Below, piece by piece: positions 25,564-32,454 of a DNA stretch of 37,249 bases. Under the pieces are notes generated by a model. The model was not told the origin of the DNA and searched no databases. It worked only from the letters and a program-made list of their open reading frames with translations. The translations under genes and the position numbers were made by a program. Numbering within the stretch: position 1 is the stretch's first letter; each line of letters starts with the position of its first letter. Source of the DNA: Candidatus Desulfofervidus auxilii (GTDB taxonomy: Bacteria > Desulfobacterota > Desulfofervidia > Desulfofervidales > Desulfofervidaceae); the NCBI RefSeq assembly GCF_001577525.1, contig NZ_CP013015.1:759657-796905 (forward strand). Reading direction: 5' to 3'.

Positions 25564-25670
25564 AACTTGTAGAAGAGACCAAAAAACGCTATGATTTGGT
25601 ATATGAAAAAGATGGTTTTATGATTTTGAGGCGGACAATATCTGTACTTGACAAGCTGAATCCAATATAA
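25545..25670 (+). pseudogene. C-terminal remnant of a GT-C-type membrane glycosyltransferase
   Basis: In the frame offset from the DUF1616 ORF there are ~41 codons ending in TAA, including KFLKLVEETKKRYDLVYEKD then GFMILRR. That pattern (valine-tyrosine-glutamate-x-aspartate-glycine near the C-terminus) is typical of the end of DUF2079 or mannosyltransferase-like proteins. There is no start. It lies directly before the left copy of repeat family 2. Confidence 0.45.
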
Positions 25671-25683
25671 TGGATAGTAGTCC

Positions 25684-25824
25684 TATAGGGCTACGTCAAA
25701 GTCAGGCCATAAGTAATTTAAAAAAATCCAAATTTCAAAATCCAAATGCCAAATGAAATCCAAATGTCTAAATGCCAAAACATTAAATCAGTGAGTAGTG
25801 AAATAGTGAGGGAATGAAATAGCC
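25684..25824 (-). repeat. Dispersed repeat family 2, left copy (inverted relative to 30160-30300)
   Basis: It contains GGGCTACGTCAAAGTCAGGC at one end, then CCAAAT-type word repeats and CAGTGAGTAGTGAAATAGTG. Its reverse complement is found at 30160-30300, with the conserved blocks in the same order and some diverged middle sequence. The two copies bracket 4.3 kb of accessory genes. The remainder of the gap to 26045 holds the short palindrome at 25844 and the TA promoter, and no gene. Confidence 0.8.
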
Positions 25825-25843
25825 ACTTTTTCTCCACCTTTTT

Positions 25844-25860
25844 TCCACTTCGTAGGTGGA
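25844..25860. repeat. Short palindromic repeat, copy 1
   Basis: TCCACTTCGTAGGTGGA can form a 5-bp stem with a 7-base loop. Here a larger CTCCACC (25832-25838) with GGTGGAG (25855-25861) pairing is also possible. The same 17-mer occurs at 26684 and 30315, each followed by a GAATTTT/GAAATTTT-like run. Confidence 0.8.
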
Positions 25861-25995
25861 GAAATTTTGTGTTTTTATTGGTTTTTCCTTGTTCTATCCA
25901 CCTTTCGGCAATGGTTGGCGAGCTAGATAGAAACTGCAAGTTTTAAATATGTTATAGGCCACGGTAAATACTCAGACACATTTATTGACAGAATC

Positions 25996-26024
25996 TTGAC
26001 TTAGTCTTTAGTTTAGTCTATTTT
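25996..26024 (+). promoter_or_regulatory. Probable promoter/operator of the toxin-antitoxin operon
   Basis: TTGACT (25996-26001), 17 bases, TATTTT (26019-26024). The spacer carries two direct copies of TTAGTCT or TTTAGTCT, a possible site for antitoxin autoregulation. A second TTGACA at 25985 lacks a good -10. Confidence 0.4.
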
Positions 26025-26045
26025 GTTATAGGAGGTGATTTAAAA

Positions 26046-26282
26046 ATGCCATTAAAGGTAAATATTCACGAGGCAAAAACCCAATTTTCTCGACTTTTGG
26101 CCAGGGTGGAAAGTGGCGAAGAAATTATTATTGCCAAGGCAGGAAGACCCATTGCCCGTTTGGTGCCAATAATAGAAAGACCCAAAGGGCGCACTCCAGG
26201 AAGTGCGGAGGGAAAGATTATTATATCACCAGATTTTGATGCCCCATTACCTGAATCTATCTTAAAGGCATTTGAGCAGTGA
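26046..26282 (+). CDS. Phd/YefM-family antitoxin (VapB-type partner)
   Basis: This 78-residue protein has the Phd/YefM DNA-binding start (VNIHEAKTQFSRLLARVESG) and EEIIIAKAGRPIARLVPI. An acidic/proline C-terminal tail (ISPDFDAPLPESILKAF) would wrap around and block the toxin. It neutralises the adjacent PIN toxin and represses the operon. GGAGGTGA is a near-perfect ribosome-binding site, as expected for antitoxin excess. It overlaps the toxin gene by 4 bases. Confidence 0.92.
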   Translation: MPLKVNIHEAKTQFSRLLARVESGEEIIIAKAGRPIARLVPIIERPKGRTPGSAEGKIIISPDFDAPLPESILKAFEQ

Positions 26283-26665
26283 GAGTACTTTTAGATACCC
26301 ATACCTTTTTGTGGTGGATTTCAAATGATACTAGGCTATCATCTCGTGCTCTTGAGGTTATCAGTAATGGGAATAATGAATTATTGCTTAGTGCTGCTAG
26401 TGGCTGGGAGATTGCTATCAAAGTTCGACTTGGAAGATTGCAACTACCTTATGAGCCAGAGCGTTTTATCCCTGAACAATTGGTCATCAACGCAATTCAA
26501 AGTTTACCTATTAAGATAAGTCACGCTTTACACACCTATAGCCTTCCAATCTATCACCGGGACCCTTTTGACCGTATAATTATTGCCCAAGCCCAGTTGG
26601 AAGGCTTACCTATTTTGACTTCTGATCCTCAAATTGCTAAATATAAAGTGGAGATCATCTGGTAA
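26279..26665 (+). CDS. PIN-domain ribonuclease toxin (VapC family)
   Basis: This 128-residue PIN-domain protein would cleave RNA, usually tRNA or rRNA, when released from its antitoxin. The acidic active-site set is intact: D6 (LLDTHTFLWW), E44 (SGWEIAIK), D95/D98 (HRDPFDR) and D116 (TSDPQI). Full length, GTG start overlapping the antitoxin stop. A short palindrome repeat begins 19 bases after the stop and may act as the operon's 3' end. It lies between inverted copies of repeat family 2, an accessory context. Confidence 0.92.
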   Translation: MRVLLDTHTFLWWISNDTRLSSRALEVISNGNNELLLSAASGWEIAIKVRLGRLQLPYEPERFIPEQLVINAIQSLPIKISHALHTYSLPIYHRDPFDRIIIAQAQLEGLPILTSDPQIAKYKVEIIW

Positions 26666-26683
26666 AATTTTATTTTTCATATT

Positions 26684-26700
26684 TCCACTTCGTAGGTGGA
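26684..26700. repeat. Short palindromic repeat, copy 2
   Basis: The same TCCACTTCGTAGGTGGA as at 25844 and 30315, placed just after the vapC-like stop and followed by AGAATTTT. It may work as a transcript-end hairpin. A further AGCCAA/TTGGCT inverted repeat (about 26709-26733) follows. Confidence 0.8.
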
Positions 26701-26790
26701 AGAATTTTAGCCAAAGTTTGTTGCCTTACTTGGCTGTAATTCTTGACTATCCATAAAACTTATGCTTAAATGTGTATTGGGGTAAGGAGT

Positions 26791-27150
26791 ATGGATAAAG
26801 AAGGCGTTGTTACTGCTATAAAGCATTTTATCCTACCTGAACTTAAAGAGATAAAACACAATCAGGCAAAGATGAGTATAAGGCTTGATGCTGTAGAAAA
26901 GCGCCTTTCTGATATAAATGGGCATCTAGTTGATCAAAGCCGAAGGATTGATGAGACAAATAACCGCATTGATGAGGTAAGAACTGAGCTAACTGGCAGG
27001 ATTGATGCTACCAACAATAGAATTGACCAATTAACCTTTCAGGTAGGAAAAATAGCTCAAGAGATGGAGCGGATTAAAAGAGAAGAAAGTGTTACCTCAG
27101 ATATCTTAACCCGCCTAAGGGCACTAGAGCAAAAAACCGCTAATTTATAA
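26791..27150 (+). CDS. Small coiled-coil protein (RIDETN-repeat family)
   Basis: This 119-residue soluble protein is almost entirely heptad coiled coil. It opens with a conserved-looking segment (VVTAIKHFILPELKEIKHNQ), followed by HLVDQSRRIDETNNRIDEV and the echo RIDATNNRIDQLTF. The paralogue at 29391-29773 shares HLVDQSRRIDETN exactly and a similar PEL start. An in-frame ATG at 26770 adds 7 residues; 26791 matches the paralogue's start, though its AAGGAG lies unusually close to the ATG. Function unknown. It lies 125 bases after the PIN toxin gene. Coiled-coil genes of this type recur in thermophile accessory regions. Confidence 0.6.
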   Translation: MDKEGVVTAIKHFILPELKEIKHNQAKMSIRLDAVEKRLSDINGHLVDQSRRIDETNNRIDEVRTELTGRIDATNNRIDQLTFQVGKIAQEMERIKREESVTSDILTRLRALEQKTANL

Positions 27151-27238
27151 AAAATTCTTTGCATATTATACCTTATTTCTGCTAATCTACAGATAAATAT
27201 CTAGAGGTCTTTGAGTGCCAGAAAGAAGTAAAGATTAG

Positions 27239-27384
27239 TTAGCACAGGCAGAAAGAGATTTAGAGCGTTGTGGCCTAGTGGTGTCCCTAAAGACTACTTT
27301 AATTTAAAGAAAGCCGAGGAGGCATATGAAGTAGCCAAAAGAATACTTACCTTCTGTCAGGATACGATTTCTGGACAGGGGTAA
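27239..27384 (+). pseudogene. Remnant of a HEPN-domain gene
   Basis: Two frames carry the ends of a HEPN protein. LAQAERDLERCG (27239 on) is the typical HEPN start. A shifted frame (from 27292) gives FNLKKAEEAYEVAKRILTFC to TAA at 27382-27384, typical of the HEPN C-terminus. The middle of the ~120-residue domain is missing, so it cannot be active. It precedes a wrecked MNT gene, matching the HEPN-MNT toxin-antitoxin order. Confidence 0.6.
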
Positions 27385-27385
27385 G

Positions 27386-27699
27386 ATTTTAAGGGAATTG
27401 AGAGAATTGAGTTTAACTTTTAAAAAAAGAGAGACAAGATGTGATATCTATTATTCTTTTTGGCTCTTTAGCTAAAGGAAACTATACTGGGGGTAGTGAT
27501 GCAGACATAATTATTAATTATAGTAAAACACAGCCAAAAGGATTTAGTTGAACGCATCTTTGAATTCAGAAAATACTTCCTAAACTGTTCTATCACTGTA
27601 GATGTTCTAGTATATATACTGAAGAAGAGATAAAAAATACAACATGAAGGATTTATAGATTCAGTGATGAAAGAGGGGATTAATTTAACCTGCCTCTAA
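27386..27699 (+). pseudogene. Degenerate MNT nucleotidyltransferase (HEPN partner)
   Basis: The minimal nucleotidyltransferase core is plain: FGSLAKGNYTGGSDADII, with the GS and DxD metal-binding motifs. The frame is broken in an A7 run near 27422-27428, again before 27550 (VERIFEFRKYF, SITVDVLVY) and again near 27640 (GFIDSVMKEGI to TAA 27699). In HEPN-MNT systems this enzyme modifies and neutralises the HEPN RNase. At least three lesions make it a pseudogene. Confidence 0.7.
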
Positions 27700-27726
27700 A
27701 AAGATTGACCGTTTTTTATTTTTTAA

Positions 27727-27852
27727 ATTAAACAAAATGGGCCAAAACAGGCACAAAAATTTTCATGGGAAAGATGTGCCTATGAAACATTGAAGCCTTA
27801 CTTAGAGGTATTGGCGAGTTATCAAATAGTTATCAAGAATGAGGCTTTTTAA
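27727..27852 (+). pseudogene. C-terminal remnant of a GT4 glycosyltransferase
   Basis: The frame after a TAA gives PKQAQKFSWERCAYETLKPY then LEVL, matching the usual GT4 C-terminus (FSWexxAxxTLxxYxxVL; compare FSWNETAQKYLKIF in the gene at 30394). It runs to TAA at 27850-27852, overlapping the convergent DUF2079 3' end by about 20 bases. The rest of the enzyme is absent. Confidence 0.5.
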
Positions 27853-29359
27853 AGATAAAAAACCCATCATAAGCATAAATCTTAATCCAAGTTTTATTTA
27901 TCTTGTTAAAGACATTCCAGTGGGTCTTTATCAAACGTGAGTCTCTGGCTAGAGCATCTTTTATGACTTTAGTGCGTTTTTCTCCTAAAAAATTAATTAA
28001 AGAAATGGCTGGTTCATAGCCTTTTATAAAATAAGGTCTTTTTAAATCTAATATGATATAGTCTGCCTTAAAAATACCACTAGGGTAAAGAAATATCTTT
28101 TTTCTCTGTGATAAATAACCACAATTTAAAAAATTTTGATAGGAGATCTTAAGTTTGGGGTCAGAAGGAATATATGTCTTTAATGCCTGCCAGATTTTTA
28201 TGTCTCTTTTGGTTGGTATGTAAGCATTTTTATAAAAAGGCCAACTATATCCAAGCTTTTTGACCCAAAAGACCTTGGATAATGGTGAACAGCTAAAAAT
28301 AATGTGGAAAAATAAAGCTATAGCTAATAGAAAGGTATTTAAAGTCTGTTTAGATAACTTAAACTTTGAGCAAAAATTATAAACTTTAGGCAAGGCATAG
28401 ATAAAGGCCACAAAAACAGGGGTAATAATAGCTGCGTGATGGTGATTAGAATATATATAATGACCTACTTTTTGGGAAAGAAGGGAAATAGTAATAATAG
28501 GCAGAGCCGGTATGAGTTCTAAGGGGGATAAAATACATAAAAAGAAAAAAGGGGCAAATAAGGCAATAAGATAAATTATCTTTAAGGGATTAGTAAAAAT
28601 CTCTTTTAAAATGACCCAGGGATGGCTAAGAATATAAATACACATTTTTAATGGAGTTTTCCCCAAATACCCAAATGCCCAAGAAGAAAGATAACTCATT
28701 CCTCCAAATTTAGGGATGACCTTAACAGTAACTAAATAGAATAAAAATAGACAAAGGATAAAAAGAATACCTCCTAAAAATGGCCTGCGGTATTTGAATA
28801 TTAAATATATACCAAAGGCAGCGGCTGTGAGGATAAAGGGTTCCTTTAAGAAACAAAGGGATAAAATTAGGCCAGTTATTAAAATTATGGATTTATGATT
28901 TTGAAGGCTATAAAAAATAGCAAACATGATGGGGATTAGCCAACAATCAACATGAAAGTCAAATAAAGCAATCCACCACAAGGCAAAGTAAAGATAATAT
29001 AGGATAATAATGAAAGCAGGTGATACAATTTTCAATTCTGGATTAGTCTTTATTATTTTTTCTAAAAAGATGCCCCCTAAAACAAGGGCAAATGCTTGAG
29101 AGATAAGGAGAATAATAGAAGATGAATAGATTTTGTATATCAGACTATATATAAATAGGACAGGACGGAAGTGATGTCCTCCAGAAAGAAGACCAGAGTA
29201 ATCCCCAAAATAGGAACATGTATAAATATAATGTTCAATTATTCCCAAATCATACATAGAGGTGTGAAAGGAGAAATATTTTAAAAAACTTAGGATAACT
29301 AATAGAAGAAAGATAAAAATATGAATTAAAGAGGTTTTATTTTTCAATCTAAAAGACAA
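27833..29359 (-). CDS. DUF2079 membrane protein (GT-C-like)
   Basis: This 508-residue protein has about 11 transmembrane helices and the DUF2079 landmarks: MYDLGIIEHYIY near residue 35, GGHHFRPVLFI, IALFDFHVDCWLIP, LSFLKEP-like CFLKEPFI, and SNHHHAAIITP. DUF2079 proteins are GT-C relatives found with glycan genes; donor and acceptor are unknown. The only available start is TTG (29359), with GAGATG upstream. It is separated from the coiled-coil gene by about 30 bases and lies within the interval bracketed by family 2 repeats. Confidence 0.82.
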   Translation of the reverse strand: MSFRLKNKTSLIHIFIFLLLVILSFLKYFSFHTSMYDLGIIEHYIYTCSYFGDYSGLLSGGHHFRPVLFIYSLIYKIYSSSIILLISQAFALVLGGIFLEKIIKTNPELKIVSPAFIIILYYLYFALWWIALFDFHVDCWLIPIMFAIFYSLQNHKSIILITGLILSLCFLKEPFILTAAAFGIYLIFKYRRPFLGGILFILCLFLFYLVTVKVIPKFGGMSYLSSWAFGYLGKTPLKMCIYILSHPWVILKEIFTNPLKIIYLIALFAPFFFLCILSPLELIPALPIITISLLSQKVGHYIYSNHHHAAIITPVFVAFIYALPKVYNFCSKFKLSKQTLNTFLLAIALFFHIIFSCSPLSKVFWVKKLGYSWPFYKNAYIPTKRDIKIWQALKTYIPSDPKLKISYQNFLNCGYLSQRKKIFLYPSGIFKADYIILDLKRPYFIKGYEPAISLINFLGEKRTKVIKDALARDSRLIKTHWNVFNKINKTWIKIYAYDGFFIFKKPHS

Positions 29360-29390
29360 TATACATCTCTACTTTCCTTGTGTTGATAAG

Positions 29391-29773
29391 CTATGCAGCC
29401 AATCTGCGCTTCAGCTCGCTTACATCGCGTTCTAGGTTTGCTACCCTTTGCTCAAGCTTGTGGTGTTCATCTCTTCTAACAATTACCTCATAAAGGCGGT
29501 CTATCCTGGTATTTGTCTTTGCTATCTCAGCACGAAGTTCTATCCTTACATCCCTAATCTCCTGGGCCAGTTCCTCCCTTACTGTGTCAATTTTTTTTTA
29601 TTTGTCTCATCAATTCTTCGGCTTTGATCTACTAAGTGGCTGTTCACATCATCCAACCTCTTGTTAATAAAGCCCAAGGAGGTCTTAATCTCAGCATTTT
29701 CCTTTTTAATGCTATTTAGTTCAGGGACAATCATCTCTTGAAGGGCTGTTTTGACTATATTAGTTATATCCAT
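29391..29773 (-). pseudogene. Coiled-coil protein gene with a frameshift in an A9 run
   Basis: The first frame (start ATG 29773, SD GAGGAAGG) encodes 64 residues: PELNSIKKENAEIK, then HLVDQSRRIDETNKKK. It stops just after nine As (minus strand of 29591-29599). In the next frame the coiled coil continues without interruption: IDTVREELAQEIRDVRIELR, AEIAKTNTRIDRLYEVIVRR, to TAG at 29391. Together this is a ~126-residue member of the same family as 26791-27150. Seven or ten As would restore the frame. It may be a mutation, a sequencing error, or a slippage site that makes both short and long products. Confidence 0.7.
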
Positions 29774-29840
29774 TTTCCTTCCTCTTTTTGTATTTTTAAA
29801 TGAAATTTTTAAATTTTTCAAGGTTTTATATAGAGATACT

Positions 29841-30145
29841 AGGACTTCGTCAAAGTAATTTTGACGGAGATCCAAATGTTAAGCGCAATGGCTCAATGCA
29901 GAATGCAAATTGAAAAATGCAAAATCGCCTTTTGTTAAATTGGAACGTTAGCACGTTGGAATTGGGAATTAGGAACTGGGAATTGGGAATTTCTATTTTC
30001 TATTTTCTGTTTCCCGTTTCCCTTTCCTTCTTTATGCACGTTTACAAAGTTGTAAGTTAGAAAGTTTGCAAGTTAACACGTTGGAATTGGAAATTTCTGT
30101 TTTCCGTTTTCTATTTTCTTAACTGTATTTTGTAGGTTTGACCCC
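29841..30145 (+). repeat. Dispersed repeat family 1, copy B
   Basis: Head AGGACTTCGTCAAAGTAATTT through GTTAGCACG and tail CTGTATTTTGTAGGTT (30123-30138) match copies A and C. The middle (GGAATTGGGAATTAGGAACT and related words) is shared only with C. In this copy CGTCAAA/TTTGACG at its start is a perfect 7-bp inverted repeat. It abuts the right copy of repeat family 2. Confidence 0.85.
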
Positions 30146-30159
30146 AATTCCACTACATT

Positions 30160-30300
30160 TGGCTATTTCATTCCCTCACTATTTCACTACTCACTGATTT
30201 AATGTTTTGGCATTTTGGCCTTTGGATTTTTTAGACCATATTTAAACGTTTGTTCTTTTTGTTAAATTACTTATGGCCTGACTTTGACGTAGGCCTGATA
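30160..30300 (+). repeat. Dispersed repeat family 2, right copy
   Basis: GGCTATTTCATTCCCTCACT, ACTCACTGATTTAATGTTTT and GGCCTGACTTTGACGTAGGC match the reverse complement of 25684-25824. The end (ACTTTGACGTAGGCCT) is also related, in inverse orientation, to the start of family 1 (AGGACTTCGTCAAAGT), giving the joined 29841-30300 element TIR-like ends. Confidence 0.8.
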
Positions 30301-30314
30301 GAGGCACGCCTTTT

Positions 30315-30331
30315 TCCACTTCGTAGGTGGA
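30315..30331. repeat. Short palindromic repeat, copy 3
   Basis: TCCACTTCGTAGGTGGA again, followed by AGTGGAGAAATTTT, just upstream of the GT4 gene. As at 25844, it lies beside a family 2 repeat copy. Confidence 0.8.
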
Positions 30332-30393
30332 AGTGGAGAAATTTTCTGGTAAGCTTCTTTACAATCGCTCCCTCTTTTTCCATAATAAATCTA

Positions 30394-31461
30394 ATGATTA
30401 TCGGCATAGACATAAGGTGGCTCAGTTTCAAAGGAACTGGTCTTTACACTTATTTATCAAATCTTTTGACCGTTCTTCTTGAGATAGATAGAAAAAACCA
30501 ATATATATTTTTTTACAATGAAAGTAAGGAGAAAATTTTCCCTTATCAAAAAAATCTAACTTACAAAAGAGTGAGTGCCAAACCGTTTCTGTTTAAGGAG
30601 AAGTTTTTATTTTTTGAGATATTAAAAAGAAATAAATTGGATATATTTTTTGAACCTCATTTTAATTTACCCCTCCTACTTCCTAAAAAATTGCCTGTGA
30701 TTCTGACTATTCATGACCTGACCCCACTTATTTTTCCTCAATTTTTCTCTTTCTTTGAGCGGATTTATTTTCGCTCTATCTTAACCCACGCTATAAAAAG
30801 GGCCAATCATATCATTGCTGTTTCTAAATACACTAAAGACTGTTTAAAGAAAAGATTTTCTAAACTGCCTAAAATATCAGTGATTTATCAGGGAAGGCCA
30901 AAACTTAATAATGCTGAATCAACCACTGATTTATCCATACCCCTGCCTTATATACTTTATTTTGGTAACAAAAGGGGGTATAAAAATTATAAACGAGTGA
31001 TAGAGGCTTATGGGATGCTGAGGACTCGATTATCCCAATATCATCTGGTTATCGTTGGTATAAATGGACAATCTTCTGAAAATATCATCTTTCTCAAAAA
31101 TATATCTGAGACAGAAAAGGCCCTTCTTTATAAAAAAGCCTCTCTTTTTGTATTCCCTTCCCTGAATGAAGGATTTGGGTTTCCTCTTTTAGAGGCCATG
31201 CAAGTAGGTGTACCTGTTATAACCTCTAATCTTTCTTCGCTACCTGAGGTAGCTGGCAGGGCAGCCTATTTTGTTAATCCATTTGAGGTTGACGAAATAT
31301 CTGAGGGGATGTATAAGCTATTGACAAATAAGGGTTTAAGAAAAGAGTTGATAAAAAGGGGACTTCAAAGAAGCAGGATTTTTTCTTGGAATGAAACAGC
31401 TCAAAAATATTTAAAAATCTTTCAAGAATATGCATCCTTTGGTTGTCATACCTGTATTTAA
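30394..31461 (+). CDS. Family 4 glycosyltransferase (GT-B)
   Basis: From the ATG at 30394 the protein has 355 residues and begins as this family does (MIIGIDIRWLSFKGTGLYTY). The frame is open for 48 more codons upstream, but those lie in repeat DNA and do not look like protein, so the longer start is rejected. Motifs: DLTPLIFPQFF, KRANHIIAVSKYTKDCL, the donor lobe YFGNKRGYKNY, and an intact EX7E in LNEGFGFPLLEAM with GVPVITS. It uses a nucleotide sugar in the cytoplasm. It is the first gene of a tightly overlapping rightward operon ending in the STT3-like gene; its end overlaps the next start by 32 bases. Confidence 0.9.
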   Translation: MIIGIDIRWLSFKGTGLYTYLSNLLTVLLEIDRKNQYIFFYNESKEKIFPYQKNLTYKRVSAKPFLFKEKFLFFEILKRNKLDIFFEPHFNLPLLLPKKLPVILTIHDLTPLIFPQFFSFFERIYFRSILTHAIKRANHIIAVSKYTKDCLKKRFSKLPKISVIYQGRPKLNNAESTTDLSIPLPYILYFGNKRGYKNYKRVIEAYGMLRTRLSQYHLVIVGINGQSSENIIFLKNISETEKALLYKKASLFVFPSLNEGFGFPLLEAMQVGVPVITSNLSSLPEVAGRAAYFVNPFEVDEISEGMYKLLTNKGLRKELIKRGLQRSRIFSWNETAQKYLKIFQEYASFGCHTCI

Positions 31462-32092
31462 TGAAGAAAACACAATAGAATCCCTCATTAATGAACTTTT
31501 GGCCTTAGGTTTTAAAGATATTTTGATTATAGATGATGCAAGCGAGGATAGTTCCATTGAGATTGCAAAAAAGTTAAAAGTAGAAACTATTTCCTTACCT
31601 TTTAATATGGGCACCTGGTCAGCCATTAGGGTGGGATTTAAGTATGCCTTGGATAAGGATTATGAGCAAGTAATCACTATAGATGCTGATGGTCAACATA
31701 TACCCAATGATATACCTAAACTGCTAAATGGGCTGAGAAAGGGATTTGATATTGTTATTGGTGCCTGTCCACAAAGGGCAAATATGGCTAAAAAGGTTTG
31801 TTGGTGGCTGTTTAGAAAATTTTCAGGTCTTAAGATTAACGATTTTACCTCTGGGTTCAGGGCTTATAGTAAGTCAGCCTTTAGCAAGTTTTCTACATAC
31901 AATGGGGCCAACCTGGAGTATCAAGATGTAGGGGTGCTGATTATGGCCAAAAAGTTTGGTCTTAAAATAGGAGAAGTGCCTGTGGAAATGAAGTCCAGAA
32001 CATGGGGGAAGTCTAAAGTATTTCCTTCTTTAAAAAGCATTTTAAGATATTTTTTAATTACTTTTACCATTATTATGGTCAAGGGGCGGTAA
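31430..32092 (+). CDS. Family 2 glycosyltransferase (polyprenyl-phosphate type)
   Basis: This 220-residue GT-A domain resembles DPM-type enzymes: VVIPVFNEENTIESL, ILIIDDASEDSS, metal site DADGQH, DFTSGFRAYSKSA and VEMKSRTWGKSK. It lacks its own membrane anchors. The next gene encodes a DUF2304 protein, a common partner that probably supplies the membrane attachment. The start lies inside the preceding GT4 gene. Confidence 0.9.
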   Translation: MHPLVVIPVFNEENTIESLINELLALGFKDILIIDDASEDSSIEIAKKLKVETISLPFNMGTWSAIRVGFKYALDKDYEQVITIDADGQHIPNDIPKLLNGLRKGFDIVIGACPQRANMAKKVCWWLFRKFSGLKINDFTSGFRAYSKSAFSKFSTYNGANLEYQDVGVLIMAKKFGLKIGEVPVEMKSRTWGKSKVFPSLKSILRYFLITFTIIMVKGR

Positions 32093-32454
32093 TGTCTTAC
32101 AGAACTGTTTTGGTTTTGATAGGTATCTGTGTTTTTATTGCAGTTATATCCCTAGTCAGGAAGGCAAGACTCCAAGAAAAACATGCAATATGGTGGATTT
32201 TCATAGCCTTGGCGGTATTAGTCTGTAGTTTTTTCCCCTCTATTATAGACTGCATAGGAAGATATCTAGGAATTCACTATCCTCCTATTTTTCTACTTGT
32301 TATTGCCGCCTGTCTTATCCTTATTAAACTTCTCTCACTAAATATCTCTATTTCTGAAAATGAGGTCAAAATTAAAGAGTTAGCCCAACGACTGGCCATT
32401 ATGGAAAAAAAGCTTACTGATATCAAAAAAGATGAAGATACTTCACTTAAGTAA
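32092..32454 (+). CDS. DUF2304 membrane protein
   Basis: This 120-residue protein has three transmembrane helices (about 5-22, 32-50 and 62-82) and a C-terminal coiled coil (NEVKIKELAQRLAIMEKKL). This is the layout of DUF2304 proteins, which usually sit next to DPM-like GT2 genes as here. It probably holds the GT2 at the membrane. The start overlaps the GT2 stop by one base and its end overlaps the next gene by 23 bases. Confidence 0.88.
   Translation: MSYRTVLVLIGICVFIAVISLVRKARLQEKHAIWWIFIALAVLVCSFFPSIIDCIGRYLGIHYPPIFLLVIAACLILIKLLSLNISISENEVKIKELAQRLAIMEKKLTDIKKDEDTSLK

Noticed and set aside
30250-30393. Upstream extension of the GT4 gene
   Set aside because: These 48 codons fall in repeat family 2 DNA and the palindrome; family-like sequence begins at the ATG at 30394.
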